NCBI GenBank assembly: GCA_902825985.1
Contig: CADEDC010000028.1
Span: forward strand, 24,706 to 64,417
Source of the DNA: an uncultured Acidobacteriota bacterium
GTDB taxonomy: Bacteria; Acidobacteriota; Vicinamibacteria; Vicinamibacterales; CAVVIG01
Reading direction: 5' to 3'
Length of the DNA stretch: 39,712 nucleotides
Part shown: positions 16,880 to 25,589 of the stretch, piece after piece
Layout of the letters: every line of letters starts with the position of its first letter
How positions within the stretch are numbered: position 1 is the first letter of the stretch
The notes under the pieces: generated by a model
The model's input: the letters and a program-made list of their open reading frames with translations, nothing else
What the model was told of the DNA's origin: nothing
Databases searched by the model: none
Position numbers and translations under genes: made by a program

Positions 16880-17581
16880 CTATTTGATGTCCACGGAACG
16901 CCAGCCGGCCGGTGCGTCGCCGTTCGACCACTCGGCGGCAGGGTCCGGCGTCACCGGACAGGGCAGCCTGGCCGCCGCTGCCGACAACTTCGGATGCTCG
17001 GTCGCAATCGTATACCGGCTCCAGATGCCGCAATCGCCAATCTGCCGGCTGCGCGCCAGCACGGAGAGCTCGCGGCCGTCGGCCGAGAACACCGTTTCGC
17101 CGAACAGCTCCGTCTCGGTGGCGCGCGACACCGACCGGCCGTCCTCCGATTGCAGGACCGGGAACGCGAGCACCGCCACATCCGGCGACGAGCCGCGTTC
17201 GTCGAAGCGCAGGAACAGGTGCGACGGCTGATAGGAGCCGGCGGCGCACAGCACCTCGACCGTGCTGAGACCGGCGGCAAGCGGATGGAAGGCCAGGCCG
17301 CCGGCGTCGCTCGCGCGCGACATCTGGAACGACTCCTCACACGGCTCCGGCCACCGCAGTATCGCCCGCCACGCGGTGCGGTCGGCCATCGTGAGTGCGC
17401 CGGTCCGCGGCAGCTGCGCGAGCGGCGACGACGGCGTCTCGGCGGCGGCTGCTTCGGCTGCCGCCGCGCGCTGCTGCTCGATCTCGGATGCCGACTCGCC
17501 GCAGCCGGCGAGCATCAGCGTCAGCAGTGCCGTCACTGCGCCGCCCCCGACGTGACGTCGATGCTGTGTCACACGCACCAT
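16880..17581 (-). CDS. DUF1176-like lipoprotein
   Basis: A 233-residue predicted lipoprotein: hydrophobic segment AVTALLTLMLAG followed by Cys27, then an Ala-rich stretch with a short helical look (EIEQQRAAAAEAAAAE). The C-terminal part contains LARSRQIGDCGIWSRYTI, which resembles the GR.IGDCG motif of DUF1176 proteins; the assignment rests mainly on that. Function is unknown. The start at ATG 17581 was chosen because the frame extension to 17749 runs antisense-like through the patatin gene and has no signal peptide. It begins 28 bp after the patatin stop on the same strand. Confidence 0.65.
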   Translation of the reverse strand: MVRVTQHRRHVGGGAVTALLTLMLAGCGESASEIEQQRAAAAEAAAAETPSSPLAQLPRTGALTMADRTAWRAILRWPEPCEESFQMSRASDAGGLAFHPLAAGLSTVEVLCAAGSYQPSHLFLRFDERGSSPDVAVLAFPVLQSEDGRSVSRATETELFGETVFSADGRELSVLARSRQIGDCGIWSRYTIATEHPKLSAAAARLPCPVTPDPAAEWSNGDAPAGWRSVDIK

Positions 17582-17609
17582 CCTACCCGGCCGGCCCGGT
17601 GTGCCGCGT

Positions 17610-20600
17610 CTACTGGAGCGAGTCGATGATCCGTTGCAGCCTGAGCGCCGTCGACCGCGTCGGCTGCCCTTCGTCGAGCGCCACGTTGTCGCCCTTGACG
17701 GTATTCGCATCGGGTTCGACGATGCGCAGCTGCAAGCCCCAGCCGCCATCCTCCGGCAGTCCGGTGATCATGCCGAGCGCCTGCCGCCCGATGCCCATCT
17801 TGCGGAGGTGGTTCTGGACGCGCATGTGATGCAGCCAGAACACCCGGTTCGGCCAGTCGATGTGGCCGATCAGATAGCCGACGTTGAAGTCGAGGTTGTG
17901 CTCGTCGCGCCGCGGACTGGGGACGAGCACCCGGATTGGCAGCAGCTGCAGCGGCCGCGGCTCCGGCGACGTCGACAGGAAACGGTCCACCAGCTGCACC
18001 TCGAAGAAATTCAGCTGGGCGCTGCCATGCTCCCAGTCCGTGAGCCACGCCTTCTTGTCGAAGCCGTCGCTGCGCCACGCCGCCGCCGGCGGCAGGAAGA
18101 ACTCGGCCTGCATGAAGATGTAGGCCCGTCCGAGCTCGAGGCCGAGACGACGTTTGCAGAAGCGCTGGAAGCGCGGATCGTACATCGAACCGGTCATCCC
18201 CCAGGTCGCGCTCAGCATCCCGGACCACGCCCAGTGCTGGAACAGGTTCATCCAGCCGCGGTTGTCGATGTGGTCGTAGTGCTCGTCGAGCTTGAACTCG
18301 ATGTAGATGTCCTCCATCAACTGCAGCATCTGGTTGCAGACGTAGAAGCCGGTCCGCCGCGACTCCGGCGACTCCGGCAGCCAGTAGTTCACGTGCCCCC
18401 GGCCACCCGGCGTTGGCGTCGAGGCCACCGCTGCGGGGAGATCACCGCGGACGATGAAGCTGGTCCACTGCGGGAACATCTGCGCATCGAGGAACGTCAA
18501 CGCTTCGGTCGTACGCACGGTCGTCCAGATGTCGGAGAGCACGGCGGAGTACTTGCGAACCGCCTCCGGCGGCGTCGGCGCCGACACCGTCCACTGCTGG
18601 CGCAGGTGGGTGAAGAGCTCCACCGCCGGCATGCCGGACATCTCGTCCTTCTCGGCCGCCGCCATCAGCGTGGTGCAGGCGATGTGATAGCCGAGCGCGC
18701 GGTAGCTCTCGAACTGCGACTCGTCGAAGAACTGGTCCGCCGTGCTCTGATGCGGAAAATCTGCATTGCCGGCGGCATAGCGCAGCACGTCGGCCGGTTC
18801 ATCGCCGGTCAGGGTGCTCTTCAGGTAGAGCAGGGTGCCCGGCGGGTCGTCGGGATGCTGCTGGTCGTAGCGGATGGTGCCGATGGCGCAGTGTGCGGCG
18901 CTGAAGCGCGAGCTCCCCTGCGGTCGCAGCCGCTCGAGGTTGATCTCGATGTTGACGCCGAAGTCGGCGCGGCACTTCTCGATGGCATTGCCGAGATCGT
19001 CGAAGGTGACGGCGCCGTCCTGCCCGGCGTCGCACGCGATGATGAAGCGGCACTTGCGGCGCACCAGCTCGTAGAGACCGAGATTCTCGAAGTGGCCGCC
19101 GTCCGACAGATACACCCAGGCGCGGTCGTCGGTCGTCATGCCGAGCAGCTCGCTCATCATCTCCTTGAGCGACAGCCGCGACCGGTCGTTCGACCAGCTG
19201 CCGGCCCACCGCGGATTGCGCAGCCACCAGCCCAGGCGGACGTTGAACACCGTCATCAGGAACGCCAGCGTCGGCGACGAGTGATAGCCCATGTTCGGCG
19301 ACGCCGCCGCTCCCGACGTCGCGACGGCCAGGCCGAGCGTCAGCGACCGTGGATCGCCGCCGTGCTCACGCGTCAGCGCGTACGCGCTGCGCATCGCCGG
19401 TCGGCTGCCACCGCTGCCGGCCGCCGCGGCGGCCGACCCGCCGCCACCCGGGCGCGCCGCACCCGCCCTGCGCTCCTGCTCGTTGTCCTCGTCGACGCGG
19501 TACTCGAAACCGCAGTACTCGGGCGACAGGATGAACGACGCCGCCTTGCGCTGCTGCCAGGCGAGGTTCTTGCCGCCAACCAGGTTCATGGCGACGTTGA
19601 AGATCGGATACGGACGGATGGGCGTCGGCTCGCCGGCGAACGTGTCGAAGGCCAGCGGCAGGTCGTCCCGCGGATCGAAGCCGGTGAACGGATGGGCGGC
19701 GCGCCGCGGATTCGACGCGCCGAGATAGCAGCGCACGAGCCGGTTGCGGTAGAGGGCATGCAGCGAGAACTCGTTGAGATCGACGCGCCGGGAGAGCCCG
19801 ACGGAGAGGCCGGTGAACAGCACCGCCATCAGCAGCAGCGTCGGCTCGTACCACGGCATCCGCGGCAGCCCGTCCGCCCGGCTCTCGGCCGGCCGCCCGG
19901 CCTCGAAGACCAGGCGATGCAGGCTGTCCTCGACCTCGTCGAAACTGAACCAGTCGAGGTTGGACACGGCGGCAGACTGGCCGAACGGCGGCCGCGGGTG
20001 CGGCACCTGGTCGTGCAGGAGGGTCGCCAGCACCAGGAGGTAGCCGATGACGAAGACGACCGGCGCCAGGCGACCGAGCCGCTCCAGCGGCGAGCCGCCA
20101 CCCGACGCCGTACGGCTCGACTTGCCGGCCAGGACGCCGAGGCCGGTGATGACGGCCCACAGGGCGGCGAGCACCGTGTTGATCTGCTCGTGGTGGTTGG
20201 CGAGCCCCATCGCGCTCCACGACCAGAGGTGTGGGCCGGCGAGCGACAGCGCCGAGAGGACGACCACCAGCAGCGTGACGAGCAGCTGCACACCGCCGAC
20301 CCGCCCCCACCACTCGCGGGTTTCGTCCGACAGCCAGCGTCCCGAAAGACCGATGTGCACGGTCACGCTCAACAGCAGCGACAGCACGGACGCCGGGAAC
20401 ACCAGCAGCCAGACCAGCCAGACATGGTCGCCGGTCACCCGGTTGGCAATCCCACGCGTCGCCAGGGCGCAGACGAACGTCCCCGCCATGCCCGCGAAGA
20501 AGGCCGACGTCACGAGCACGCCGAGGGCCCGGCCGGCGCGGTACCAGTCGGGCGCGGCCGCATTGTCGTCCACCGGCCGCAGACGCCCGGCACCGTAGCC

Positions 20601-21539
20601 GGCCACGGCGCCGGCCAGCCAGATCGAGGCGTAGAAGACACCGCCGGCCAGCGCCAGCGGCAGCAGCTGTCCGGTCGCGAAGGCGCCGCGCTTCGCCCAC
20701 GTCCACGCCAGCGGGCTCAGCAGGCCGGCGGCGAGCAGGGCCGGCAGGACGACGAACGCCAGCACCTTCCAGGTCGATGCCTGCACGCCGACCGGCCGGT
20801 TCCACGTGCCGTCCTTGAGCGGCTGCGACATGTTGAGCGTGCTGACGGTGACGGTGATCGTCAGCAGCCCCCCGGCGACGATCAGCGGCCAAATCGGATT
20901 GCCGTCGTCTGGCACGATGCGCCAGAAGCCGAGCGTCAGCAGCCACGGGACGTAGAGCGGCGCAATCAGCGACAGACTGAGGACGCCGAAATTCAAGACG
21001 AGGTTGCGGACGCTGTTGCCGACGGCAGCCCACGTGTCGCCGCTGAACAGCCCGAGCTTCGGCGTCAGGTAGTTGCTGTAGGCGCGCAGGAAGCGCACCT
21101 GGCGCGGTTCGTAGCGCTCCTGCGTGTCGGGCCTGTCGATGGGCAGTCCCTGATCGAGGCAGCCGCGCGCCGACAGGGCCTGCAACCAGCCATTGACATA
21201 GCCGCCGCCAGACACGCTGGAGACGTAGTCGACCTGCTTGTAGACATCGAGGGAACGCAGCGCCTGCAGCACGCCGAGTCCGAACGTCGCACTGCGGATG
21301 CCGCCGCCGGAGAACGCCAGGCCGACCAGTGTGTCGGCGTGCGCGCCGGTGCGGCCCTTGGCCGGGTTGATGTGACGGCTGATCTCGGCGGCGCGAACCG
21401 CCTGCGCGGTGGTGACCGACTCGGTGGCGTCGCGGCCCATCTTCCGCGCCATCCGTTTCGCGAGCGTGCCGGGCGCGCTGCGCGACACGGCAGGGACGGG
21501 CGGCGGCACGGGTACGGGGTCGGGGGCGACGGTGGCCAT
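17610..21539 (-). CDS. Large membrane-embedded patatin-like phospholipase
   Basis: A 1309-residue protein with an interrupted patatin domain. The oxyanion loop GLAFSGGGIRSATFGLG lies at residues 73-89. The nucleophile Ser110 sits in SSVSGGGY (the usual G-x-S-x-G reads S-x-S-x-G). The partner Asp813 is in YLSDGGHFENLGLYEL. Between these halves, about residues 175-620 hold roughly ten hydrophobic, probably membrane-spanning segments, for example VLVTSAFFAGMAGTFVCAL. A later region (about 850-1000) contains DFGVNIEINLERLRP, and the C-terminal ~250 residues are soluble and unrecognised. It probably hydrolyses membrane phospholipids from a membrane-anchored position. It leads a same-strand run with a lipoprotein and a GH19 enzyme. 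The physiological role is unknown. Confidence 0.82.
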   Translation of the reverse strand: MATVAPDPVPVPPPVPAVSRSAPGTLAKRMARKMGRDATESVTTAQAVRAAEISRHINPAKGRTGAHADTLVGLAFSGGGIRSATFGLGVLQALRSLDVYKQVDYVSSVSGGGYVNGWLQALSARGCLDQGLPIDRPDTQERYEPRQVRFLRAYSNYLTPKLGLFSGDTWAAVGNSVRNLVLNFGVLSLSLIAPLYVPWLLTLGFWRIVPDDGNPIWPLIVAGGLLTITVTVSTLNMSQPLKDGTWNRPVGVQASTWKVLAFVVLPALLAAGLLSPLAWTWAKRGAFATGQLLPLALAGGVFYASIWLAGAVAGYGAGRLRPVDDNAAAPDWYRAGRALGVLVTSAFFAGMAGTFVCALATRGIANRVTGDHVWLVWLLVFPASVLSLLLSVTVHIGLSGRWLSDETREWWGRVGGVQLLVTLLVVVLSALSLAGPHLWSWSAMGLANHHEQINTVLAALWAVITGLGVLAGKSSRTASGGGSPLERLGRLAPVVFVIGYLLVLATLLHDQVPHPRPPFGQSAAVSNLDWFSFDEVEDSLHRLVFEAGRPAESRADGLPRMPWYEPTLLLMAVLFTGLSVGLSRRVDLNEFSLHALYRNRLVRCYLGASNPRRAAHPFTGFDPRDDLPLAFDTFAGEPTPIRPYPIFNVAMNLVGGKNLAWQQRKAASFILSPEYCGFEYRVDEDNEQERRAGAARPGGGGSAAAAAGSGGSRPAMRSAYALTREHGGDPRSLTLGLAVATSGAAASPNMGYHSSPTLAFLMTVFNVRLGWWLRNPRWAGSWSNDRSRLSLKEMMSELLGMTTDDRAWVYLSDGGHFENLGLYELVRRKCRFIIACDAGQDGAVTFDDLGNAIEKCRADFGVNIEINLERLRPQGSSRFSAAHCAIGTIRYDQQHPDDPPGTLLYLKSTLTGDEPADVLRYAAGNADFPHQSTADQFFDESQFESYRALGYHIACTTLMAAAEKDEMSGMPAVELFTHLRQQWTVSAPTPPEAVRKYSAVLSDIWTTVRTTEALTFLDAQMFPQWTSFIVRGDLPAAVASTPTPGGRGHVNYWLPESPESRRTGFYVCNQMLQLMEDIYIEFKLDEHYDHIDNRGWMNLFQHWAWSGMLSATWGMTGSMYDPRFQRFCKRRLGLELGRAYIFMQAEFFLPPAAAWRSDGFDKKAWLTDWEHGSAQLNFFEVQLVDRFLSTSPEPRPLQLLPIRVLVPSPRRDEHNLDFNVGYLIGHIDWPNRVFWLHHMRVQNHLRKMGIGRQALGMITGLPEDGGWGLQLRIVEPDANTVKGDNVALDEGQPTRSTALRLQRIIDSLQ

Positions 21540-21714
21540 AGGGGACGTGCTCCGGGCAGTAGGGGGTGGGCGGCGTCGGCCCGGAACGCTGGACTGGGCA
21601 GAGGGGCTCCGGGGCCGAACCCCTCCCTGCCCGCCATCAGGCCTGTCGGGCCGTCAGGCTTGCCGGCCCCAGATCCGGCCCAGCACGTCCTTCCCGCTCT
21701 CGGGACTCAACGAC
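21540..21714. other. Intergenic region with two inverted repeats
   Basis: This 175 bp gap lies between the exported DinB-like gene and the patatin gene. It contains GAGGGG/CCCCTC (21601-21606 and 21620-21625) and GCCTG/CAGGC (21641-21645 and 21655-21659). Either could end transcription of the DinB-like gene, but neither has a T-run. No gene is seen. Confidence 0.3.
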
Positions 21715-22302
21715 CTACTTGCTCCACGGCGGAACGATGCGGTTGATGCGTGCGTAGGCGATCATCTGGCCGAGATGCTCGTGCAGATCGCCGCCGATGA
21801 ACTGCGCGACCTCGATGACCGACATCTCGCGGTTCATCATTTTCCGCTTCCCGGTGAGGGTCGCCGGGTCCACCGCCTCGAGCTGCGCCTTGGCGTGCGC
21901 GAATCCCTTGTTCAGGTGATCGATCACCGCCGTCTTGTCGCTGAGCGCGCGGATCTTGGCGACCTCCTCCTGCGAGCCGAGCGACGCCGGCTTGCCGCCG
22001 AACCCGTTCGGGACGAAGGAATAGCCTTCCATGGCTGCCAGCATCAGCACTTCAGACACCGAGCGGACCCCGTCCATCGGCCGCCACGTGTACTTGTCTT
22101 GCGGAAAGGCGTTCGCGAGACCGACGAACTTCGTCCGGATCGTCTCGAGATCGGCGAGGAACGTCGCCTTGACGGCGGCCGCGGCCTCCTTCGAAATGGC
22201 GTCCTGCGCGGAAGCCAGGGTGGGGACGGCGATCAGGCCCAGCGCGGCCAGGGTGACGCCGGCGATCGCGCGGCGTGTCAGGGTTGAGAACGACATCGTC
22301 AT
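21715..22302 (-). CDS. Exported DinB-like protein
   Basis: A 195-residue protein with an N-terminal signal peptide ending near LASAQ (residue 33), then a four-helix DinB/DUF1572-like domain. Typical phrases are DKYTWRPMDGVRSVSEVLM, DLHEHLGQMIAYARIN and VPPWS. DinB-fold proteins usually bind a metal through three His. Here His174 and His176 are present, but the helix-2 ligand position reads LMLAA (Leu88) where His is usual. Export is common for this subgroup. Two ATGs (22302 and 22296) follow tandem AAGGAG motifs (complements of 22314-22319 and 22306-22311), so either start is possible. Function unknown; thiol transferase chemistry is known in relatives. Confidence 0.8.
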   Translation of the reverse strand: MTMSFSTLTRRAIAGVTLAALGLIAVPTLASAQDAISKEAAAAVKATFLADLETIRTKFVGLANAFPQDKYTWRPMDGVRSVSEVLMLAAMEGYSFVPNGFGGKPASLGSQEEVAKIRALSDKTAVIDHLNKGFAHAKAQLEAVDPATLTGKRKMMNREMSVIEVAQFIGGDLHEHLGQMIAYARINRIVPPWSK

Positions 22303-22345
22303 GAACTCCTTAACTCCTTCGGTAGAATCGGGGAACGGCCCGGCC

Positions 22346-22351
22346 ATTCTA
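22346..22351 (-). promoter_or_regulatory. Candidate -10 box for the DinB-like gene
   Basis: On the minus strand TAGAAT followed by GGCCGGGCC lies 43 bp before ATG 22302, leaving room for the tandem AAGGAG sites in the leader. The same hexamer also occurs on the plus strand at 22323-22328, making a TAGAAT/ATTCTA inverted repeat with a 17 bp spacer. Confidence 0.35.
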
Positions 22352-22396
22352 CGCCGAGCTGGGCGGCGCCGGGAAAGCAACTGGGCGCCCGCCCGT

Positions 22397-22921
22397 CTAC
22401 CGAACCGCTCCCGGCTGGATGAAGCGGCACGGCAGCGGACGACGGACCGCCCGCCAGCTGAAGCGTTCGGCCGGCGGGTTCGCGCCACGACAGGCGGCGT
22501 CCGCGCGGTTCGTCATCTCCGTCCGGAACTCCAGCGACCAGCGGACCTCGCCCCCCTCGTCGACGAGTGTCGCGATGTCGACGACGCCGCACACACCGGC
22601 GGCCGGCTCGCGGCTGATCCAGGTCCGTTCGTCCTGCCGGTCGAATTGCCGTTCGAAGCGGTTGGTCGTGACCAGGCAGGTGTCGGTGTCGAGCGGCGAG
22701 CGGGTCAGGAAGACCTGCTGGAAGGCGCACGCCATCCGGCGGCCCGATGGGTCGACGACGCATTCCCCGCCCTGGAAGTCGAGGTCGTCCGCCTTCGTGT
22801 CGCTGGCGAGGCTGGCGACGACGATACGCGAGTCCGCGGCCGACCGCGGCTGGGCGGCGACCGGCGCCGCGACGCCGGCGAGGCAGGCCATCACCACGGT
22901 CACGAGCCTGGGTCGCAGCAT
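22397..22921 (-). CDS. Secreted Cys-containing protein of unknown function
   Basis: A 174-residue protein not recognised as a known family. A signal peptide ends near PVAAQ (residue 24). The mature part has six or so Cys (in ECVVD, MACAF, DTCLV, GVCGV, AACRG, LPCRF), consistent with disulfides outside the cytoplasm. It is otherwise polar with short strands. I chose ATG 22921; a GTG two codons upstream is also in frame. It begins 42 bp after the stop of the penicillin-acylase-type gene and may be co-transcribed with it. Confidence 0.65.
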   Translation of the reverse strand: MLRPRLVTVVMACLAGVAAPVAAQPRSAADSRIVVASLASDTKADDLDFQGGECVVDPSGRRMACAFQQVFLTRSPLDTDTCLVTTNRFERQFDRQDERTWISREPAAGVCGVVDIATLVDEGGEVRWSLEFRTEMTNRADAACRGANPPAERFSWRAVRRPLPCRFIQPGAVR

Positions 22922-22963
22922 CGGCACGATGCGGTTAGGATGCCACGAAACGCCGCCGTGGCG

Positions 22964-25435
22964 TCACTGGCATCCGGCCCGGTCTGCCGTCAGCGTGCAG
23001 CCGAGGCTCTCCTGCCGCAGGTTCGGATCGGCCAGGATGTCGGCCTCGCGGTACAGCATCGGCTTGTACTGACCGGCCTGATACAGCAGGGTCTGATCGA
23101 AATAGAACGCCGACGCCGGGTTGGGCGACTGTGAGTACAGCATGATGGAACGCCCGACGGGACCGGTCGGCGTGAACTGCATCCACATGATGAAGCTGCT
23201 TCCCGTGCCGGTGCCGACGTGGCTCCAGCCGACTCCCGGCTCGAAGGGGCGCGACGAGAGGATGGTGTACTGCCCGAGCGCCGCCGGCCCGCCTGGCACG
23301 GCGATCCTGATGCCGTTCTTGTCGGTCCACTGGTAGGTTCGGTAGGTCGCGTTGAGTGGCATGCCGGAGCCGAGGAGGTCCCGCACCGCGCCCTGCAGCG
23401 CCGCGGCCACACGACCGTCCGCGGTGACGAGACCGGACGGCGTATGCACCGGGTCAGCGGGGTCGAAGGGCACCGTGTAGAGCGAATTGGCGGTCCCCAG
23501 CCGCTCGACGAATCGTCGCCACAGCACCGCCCCCTGGCTGTCGATGGTCTCGCGGCCGTCGAAGGCCTCGAGCACCCGGCAGGCGGCCGTCACGTCCGGC
23601 GACGATCGCAGCGACCGGCAGACCTGCACCACCTGCGGCTTCCACAGTTCGGCGCTGAGCACCTGCTGGTCCATCACGGTCGCGACGAAGCTGTCGAGCG
23701 AGAACGTCCGGCCGGGCCGTCCATCCGTCCCGGCCAGTCGCCGCTCGATCTTCAGGATGCCGTTGCGCGTGCGCAGGCTCCGCTGCGTCCGTTCCGCACC
23801 CATGATGAGCGGGTAGCCCTCGAGCGGCATCCGCGGGTTGTTCAGCCAGTGGTTGTCGTTCGATTGCGCGACGTAGTCGCGCCGGCGCAACTCCGGCAGG
23901 CGGCGTGCCGCCATGATCCCGGGGAGCGGGGCATCCGCGTCGCTGCCCCATTCGCAGTCGGAGCGGGAGCCGTCGAGCACCAGCAGCGACCGCGCCAGCA
24001 GCTGCCGGCCGAGCCTTCCGGTCACGCATCGTGCGACCTGCTCGTCGGTGACATGCGGCACGGCGGTCCGGTCGCCGTAGAAGACGTCGCCGTTCCGGTC
24101 GGCGGCTTCGAGGTTGCGCCAGCCGATGGCCATGTAGCGTCGGCCGCCCTCGCTGACCTCGTCGACGGTCTGTGCATGGTTCAGCGCGAACTGCTGGCTG
24201 ACCCAGCGGAACGTCATGCCGACGTCCTTGAAGGCGTAGGCGGTCCGCTCGTCCCAGGTGAACTCCGGCGTCAGGATCATCGGCCCGAACCGCGTCTCCC
24301 AGAACGTGTGCGACCGCGGCTGCAGCGTGCCGTCCGCCTGCCGCACGTGGATCGTGACGGTGTTCGGGGTCATCGGCTGCGGCGCGCCGTCGTACAGGTA
24401 GGCGGTCGGCGAACCGGGCACCAGCGTCAGCTCGTAGGGTGTGTAGCGTGTCGCGTACGACGACGTGCCGGCCCACGCGACGCCGTCGGTGAACCCGGTC
24501 TGGATGACGGGTACGCCCATGGTCTGGATGCCGATGACGTTCAACCGGCCGGGAACCGTCAGCTGGATCTCGTACCAGCGCTCGGGGCCGTTCCAGAACC
24601 AATGCGGGTTGGCGAGCATCATCCCGAGGCCGTTGTCGGTGCCCTCGGCGCCGATCGCCATCATGTTGCTGCCCGGACCGTCGCCGATCGTCGGATCGAC
24701 GGCGCTGGAGAACGCGACGAGCGGGTCGTCGATCAGGCGACGAGCGCCGGCGCCGGCGACGCGGGCGTGCGTCGCCGCGGGCGGGCGATGTGCGGCTGGC
24801 GAGGGCCCGACCGCCGCGGCGGCGGTCCGCGGCGGCGCCGCGGCGACGATTTCCGCCACCATGCCGCCGGAGCTGCGCCACATGTTCCAGTGCATGGCGC
24901 GCAGCCAGATGTCTTTCTCGGTGATCGGCCGGACCCAGGCCTGGCCGCGGCAGCGGGGATCGGGCAGGTGGTTGACGCCGGTGTCCGCGAGGTACTTGTT
25001 GTAGCCGAGCACGTAGCCGTGCACCAGTTCGCGAGCCTGTGGACTCGGGCCGAGCGGTTCCGGCAGGGCGAGTTCCTTCTCGACCAGTTCGGCGTCGAGG
25101 ATCCGCTGCCAGAAGAAGTCACTCTCCAGGTTGGTCGGACGCGACGGGCCGTAGTCGACACGGTCGGTGGCCGGAAAGAACTGCGACCGCCGGGCGCTGA
25201 CGGTCACGAACCGGCCGGCAATCTCGCAGATGGCGTCGCGCGCGAAGGCGTAGCCGGCGCCGAATCCGACGCCGCGATAGTCGTCGGCGGTGACGTGGGG
25301 AATGCCGTGCGACGTCGTCCGGATGGTGGCGCGGGTCTCGACGGTGGCCGTCGCCGCGCCGCGCCGGCTCTCGCAGCCGGCAAGCAGCACGAGCGGCGCG
25401 GCAAGGAGCAGAAGCGCGTGCCTGCCTGGGGTCAT
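22964..25435 (-). CDS. Penicillin acylase-type Ntn hydrolase, lipoprotein
   Basis: An 823-residue amidohydrolase of the penicillin/acyl-homoserine-lactone acylase superfamily. A signal with lipobox (LVLLAG, then Cys21) indicates export and lipid anchoring. The N-terminal alpha-chain part has IRTTSHGIPHVTADDYRGVG and GAGYAFARD. A Pro/Ala-rich spacer (about 198-232) precedes the expected self-cleavage site. The nucleophile is probably Ser256 in GDGPGSNMMAIG, followed by MLANPHWFWNGPERWYE, GIQTMGVPVIQTGFTDG and VAWAGTSS, matching the beta-chain order. Total length fits the family. It should cleave amide-linked acyl groups outside the cytoplasm; the natural substrate (antibiotic, lactone signal or lipid amide) cannot be deduced. 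GGGAG seven or so bases before ATG 25435 supports the start. Confidence 0.85.
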   Translation of the reverse strand: MTPGRHALLLLAAPLVLLAGCESRRGAATATVETRATIRTTSHGIPHVTADDYRGVGFGAGYAFARDAICEIAGRFVTVSARRSQFFPATDRVDYGPSRPTNLESDFFWQRILDAELVEKELALPEPLGPSPQARELVHGYVLGYNKYLADTGVNHLPDPRCRGQAWVRPITEKDIWLRAMHWNMWRSSGGMVAEIVAAAPPRTAAAAVGPSPAAHRPPAATHARVAGAGARRLIDDPLVAFSSAVDPTIGDGPGSNMMAIGAEGTDNGLGMMLANPHWFWNGPERWYEIQLTVPGRLNVIGIQTMGVPVIQTGFTDGVAWAGTSSYATRYTPYELTLVPGSPTAYLYDGAPQPMTPNTVTIHVRQADGTLQPRSHTFWETRFGPMILTPEFTWDERTAYAFKDVGMTFRWVSQQFALNHAQTVDEVSEGGRRYMAIGWRNLEAADRNGDVFYGDRTAVPHVTDEQVARCVTGRLGRQLLARSLLVLDGSRSDCEWGSDADAPLPGIMAARRLPELRRRDYVAQSNDNHWLNNPRMPLEGYPLIMGAERTQRSLRTRNGILKIERRLAGTDGRPGRTFSLDSFVATVMDQQVLSAELWKPQVVQVCRSLRSSPDVTAACRVLEAFDGRETIDSQGAVLWRRFVERLGTANSLYTVPFDPADPVHTPSGLVTADGRVAAALQGAVRDLLGSGMPLNATYRTYQWTDKNGIRIAVPGGPAALGQYTILSSRPFEPGVGWSHVGTGTGSSFIMWMQFTPTGPVGRSIMLYSQSPNPASAFYFDQTLLYQAGQYKPMLYREADILADPNLRQESLGCTLTADRAGCQ

Positions 25436-25489
25436 CGGTGTTCTCCCGCCTCGGGATGATCGGCCGTCGCGTCGCGCGACCGCGCCGCC

Positions 25490-25495
25490 ATCATA
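25490..25495 (-). promoter_or_regulatory. Candidate -10 box for the acylase gene
   Basis: On the minus strand TATGAT followed by GGCGGCG lies about 55 bp before the acylase ATG at 25435. It shares the TAnnATG-plus-G/C-rich form of other candidate promoters here. No clear -35. Confidence 0.35.
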
Positions 25496-25565
25496 GCCGG
25501 GACGCGCCGGGTTCCGGCCCCGGCCGGCGTCCCCGGATCGGCTGCCGCTGCCGGTCCAACCGGCC

Positions 25566-25571
25566 TAGAAT
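25566..25571 (+). promoter_or_regulatory. Candidate -10 box of DUF4118 kinase gene, with mini-ORF
   Basis: TAGAAT is followed by GCGGGGG and an ATG at 25579. That ATG opens a four-codon frame (M-S-R-P-stop, 25579-25593) whose TGA overlaps the kinase ATG at 25590. A transcript starting at 25579 would begin with this tiny frame, coupled to the kinase start. Confidence 0.4.
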
Positions 25572-25589
25572 GCGGGGGATGTCCCGCCC

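Noticed and set aside
17601..21746. Very long open frame on the plus strand opposite the patatin gene
   Set aside because: Its translation is low-complexity Arg/Ala/Gly/Gln-rich with no recognisable domain and it mirrors the patatin codons; such antisense frames are expected in very GC-rich DNA.
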